Assembly (NCBI RefSeq): GCF_002632755.1
Contig: NZ_NJAK01000001.1
Span: 868,001 to 932,000, forward strand
Direction of reading: 5' to 3'
DNA length: 64,000 nucleotides
DNA from: Xenorhabdus ishibashii
Lineage (GTDB): Bacteria > Pseudomonadota > Gammaproteobacteria > Enterobacterales > Enterobacteriaceae
Shown here: positions 62,016-64,000 of the stretch, in pieces
Layout: the number at the start of each line of letters is the position of its first letter
Numbering within the stretch: the first letter of the stretch is position 1
Program-made: the position numbers and the translations under genes
The notes under the pieces: model-generated
The model's input: the letters and a program-made list of their open reading frames with translations, nothing else
Databases searched by the model: none
Told to the model about the DNA's origin: nothing

Positions 62016-63436
62016 TTATACTAAATCAATCACAGCAGGGCGATTTACTTGATCAGCAGCGTTTTTGCTTTCAAACCATCCTATCTGATGGTGGAGTTGA
62101 GCCACCTCTCCTATTACCAGCAAAGCGGGTGATGGTACGTCTTGTGCCAATCGCTCCAATTCGGACAAGGTTCCGGTCAATACTTGTTGCTCTGGACGAG
62201 TGCCACAACCGATCACGGCAACGGGAGTATTGCTATCCCGACCGTGTGAAATCAGCTTTTGGCTGATCAAGGCTGCTTTCATGATCCCCATATAAATGGC
62301 TAATGTTTGATTGCCTCGCGCTAGCGCAGGCCAATCCAATTCATTGCCATTTTCACGGCAATGTCCGGTAATAAAAGTAACGCTTTGCGCGTGTTCTCTG
62401 TGGGTCAATGGGATACCTGCGTAAGCAGACGCGCCCACTGCTGCCGTAATGCCGGGCACGACTTGAAAAGGAATTCCCACTGCTGCTGCAATCTGTAACT
62501 CCTCTCCACCACGACCAAAAATAAAGGGATCGCCCCCTTTTAAGCGAACTACTTTTTTCCCCTGATCCGCTAATTTGATGATAAGTCGGTTGGTTTCTTC
62601 CTGCGCCACAGAGTGATTACCCGCTCTTTTTCCAACACAGATTTTGTCTGCATCACGGCGAACTAATTCCAGAATTTCTGCACTCACTAAATGGTCATAA
62701 AGAATGACGTCAGCCTGCTGAATCACCTGCAAGCCTTTTAAAGTCAATAATCCTGGATCACCTGGCCCAGCGCCTACCAACGCAAGTTCTCCTTGGGAAT
62801 GAGGATCACCTTGTGCCAACTGCTGTTCAAGTTGCTCTTCTGCTTGTTGTAATTGCCCATTGGCGATTAGTGTGGCAAAACGCCCATTAAACGCTTTTTC
62901 CCAAAAATGACGTCGTTGACGTATGGAAGTAAGACGTTGTTTCACGCGTTCGCGCCAGCGCCCTGCAATATTTGCCATCGTACCCAAGCTAAATGGCAGC
63001 AAAGACTCCAGCTTTTCTCGCAATAATCTGGTTAATACCGGAGATTTTCCAGCCGATGAGATCGCCACGATAATCGGGGAGCGATCAATAATTGATGGAA
63101 AAATGGCCGAACAGAGTGGTTGGTTATCCACAACGTTGGTCAAGATAGCGCGCTTATTAGCTTCGGCAAAAATATGTTGATTTAGGTTGTGATCGTCTGT
63201 GGCGGCAATCACTAAAAATACACCATCAAGATATTCTGTTTTAAACGTTCCCTGTAACCACTCAAATTCTCCTGTTTGATGGCGTTGTTGCAGTTCTGCA
63301 TGTAGCTCAGGAGCAACAATCGTTAACGCTGCACCAGTACGAAGTAATAAGTCTGCTTTGCGAGAAGCGATTTCTCCCCCCCAACCAGCAGTACAGATCG
63401 GGCTTTAAGCTCAATAAATAAAGGTAAATAATCCAC
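62016..63436 (-). pseudogene. cysG: Siroheme synthase CysG with one-base frameshift
   Basis: Trifunctional enzyme: methylation of uroporphyrinogen III, oxidation of precorrin-2 and iron insertion, giving siroheme for sulfite reductase. GTG 63436 begins (M)[19 protein letters not shown], as E. coli MDHLPIF. At the NAD-binding glycine motif a run of seven G (63376-63382 on the complement) is one short: with eight the frame would read [20 protein letters not shown] and join [20 protein letters not shown]. The rest is intact: [30 protein letters not shown] and [16 protein letters not shown]. 1421 nt, one short of 474 codons. Either a sequencing slip in the homopolymer or a true or phase-variable mutation. 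The SUMT part could be made from an internal start. Confidence 0.85.
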
Positions 63437-63644
63437 GATACCATCCCGCGTTAGAGCCTGTTCATGTTCTACCCTATGGATTTCATAGTCACAAAGGATA
63501 TAGCTCTTAATTATTATGATGACCAGAAGATGAATATATGAGGCTGTGATCAGGTTATGAAATGACAAAAAGTAATTATTTGTTCCTGAAATGCATAAGA
63601 TAATTTTTTCGTGTGTTATAAGGCCGATTAAGCAAAATATTCAG
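63437..63644 (-). promoter_or_regulatory. Likely cysG-cysDNC promoter region
   Basis: About 210 bp between the cysH terminator and the cysG start, AT-rich, without a gene. Being the only gap before cysG it should hold the promoter of the cysGDNC group; CysB control is expected from homologues, but I could not define its site with confidence. Confidence 0.4.
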
Positions 63645-63682
63645 AATAAAAAAACAGCGCTTCTCTTTGCGAAATGCGCTGT
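63645..63682 (-). terminator. Rho-independent terminator of cysH
   Basis: On the minus strand ACAGCGC and GCGCTGT form a 7-bp stem with a 15-base loop, followed directly by TTTTTTTATTCTG, 33 bp after the cysH stop. It separates the cysH transcript from cysG. Confidence 0.85.
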
Positions 63683-63715
63683 CTAATAGAAATTGTTGTG
63701 ATTTGTAATATTAAT

Positions 63716-64000
63716 TTAACCTTCGTGCAAACCGCACTCACGTTTCAAACCAAAAAAACGAGTTTGTTCTTCACTCATACCTGGTTCCCATTTTTGGGTG
63801 GTATGCGTATCTCCCACAGAAAGGTAACCCTGCTCCCATAATGGATGGTATTCAAGACCATACTTTGTCAGATATTGATGTACCTGCCGATTGTCCCAAT
63901 CAATAATGGGCAAGATTTTGAACACCCCTCGTTGAATTGCCAGCACAGGTAAATGGGTACGGCTTTCTGATTGCTGACGACGCAAGCCCGCAAACCAGCT
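63716..64000 (-). CDS. cysH: Phosphoadenosine phosphosulfate reductase, C-terminal part
   Basis: Reduces PAPS to sulfite with thioredoxin. The last 95 codons lie in the window: [60 protein letters not shown] and the C-terminal [11 protein letters not shown] with the catalytic cysteine in ECGLH. The 5' part lies beyond 64000. As elsewhere it probably ends a cysJIH operon. Confidence 0.97.
   Translation of the reverse strand, partial: SWFAGLRRQQSESRTHLPVLAIQRGVFKILPIIDWDNRQVHQYLTKYGLEYHPLWEQGYLSVGDTHTTQKWEPGMSEEQTRFFGLKRECGLHEG

Overview
The window is a chromosomal segment from an enterobacterium of the Morganellaceae, most likely Xenorhabdus or a close relative such as Photorhabdus. The proteins closely resemble those of E. 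coli K-12, base composition is moderately AT-rich, and conserved blocks are separated by AT-rich accessory patches with degraded mobile elements. The genus call is inference; no rRNA or tRNA gene is present to anchor it.

Layout. 1-8559: pyrG (3' end outside the window), mazG, relA, rlmD (minus) and barA (plus), the block found near 62 min in E. coli but without mazEF between relA and mazG. 8543-12739: dgt, mtnN, btuF, a decayed XRE regulator and erpA. 12961-14301: hemL. 14330-16544: accessory island with an intact ISAs1-family insertion sequence flanked by a perfect 10-bp target duplication, and an AT-rich orphan gene. 16799-35077: a long stretch colinear with the 3-4 min region of E. coli: mrcB, hrpB, sfsA, dksA, gluQ, pcnB, folK, panB, panC, yadH, yadG, can, hpt, yacC, speE, speD, with an AhpD-like/MarR divergent pair inserted and fhuACDB, ligT, panD, gcd and cueO absent.

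35412-42118 is a second accessory region: a MATE exporter, a CyuP/DlsT-type serine/cysteine importer, an IS1-family remnant, a 97-bp inverted-repeat element, two tandem secreted glycine-rich ORFs (the second broken by an in-frame TGA), a perfect 36-bp palindrome, more than 1.1 kb of very AT-rich non-coding DNA, and an orphan FimB/MrpI-type tyrosine recombinase. 42119-45632 is the yjiA-yjiX-btsT group (pyruvate uptake). 45934-47520 is a phosphoethanolamine-transferase-like membrane enzyme, followed by fused remnants of a Fic protein and a second methionine aminopeptidase.

48864-64000 is the mutS to cysH region: mutS, miaE, then (minus) rpoS, nlpD, pcm, surE, truD, ispF, ispD, ftsB, then cysC, cysN, cysD, cysG and the 3' end of cysH. 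The core genes cover stringent response (relA, dksA), stationary-phase regulation (rpoS, barA), cell wall (mrcB, nlpD, ftsB), cofactor synthesis (hemL, folK, panBC, ispDF, btuF), polyamines (speED) and assimilatory sulfate reduction with siroheme synthesis.

Notable points: pcnB appears to start at ATT, as in E. coli; cysG carries a one-base frameshift in a G7 tract; BarA lacks its degenerate receiver domain; and the glycine-rich/recombinase region is the best candidate for something undescribed.
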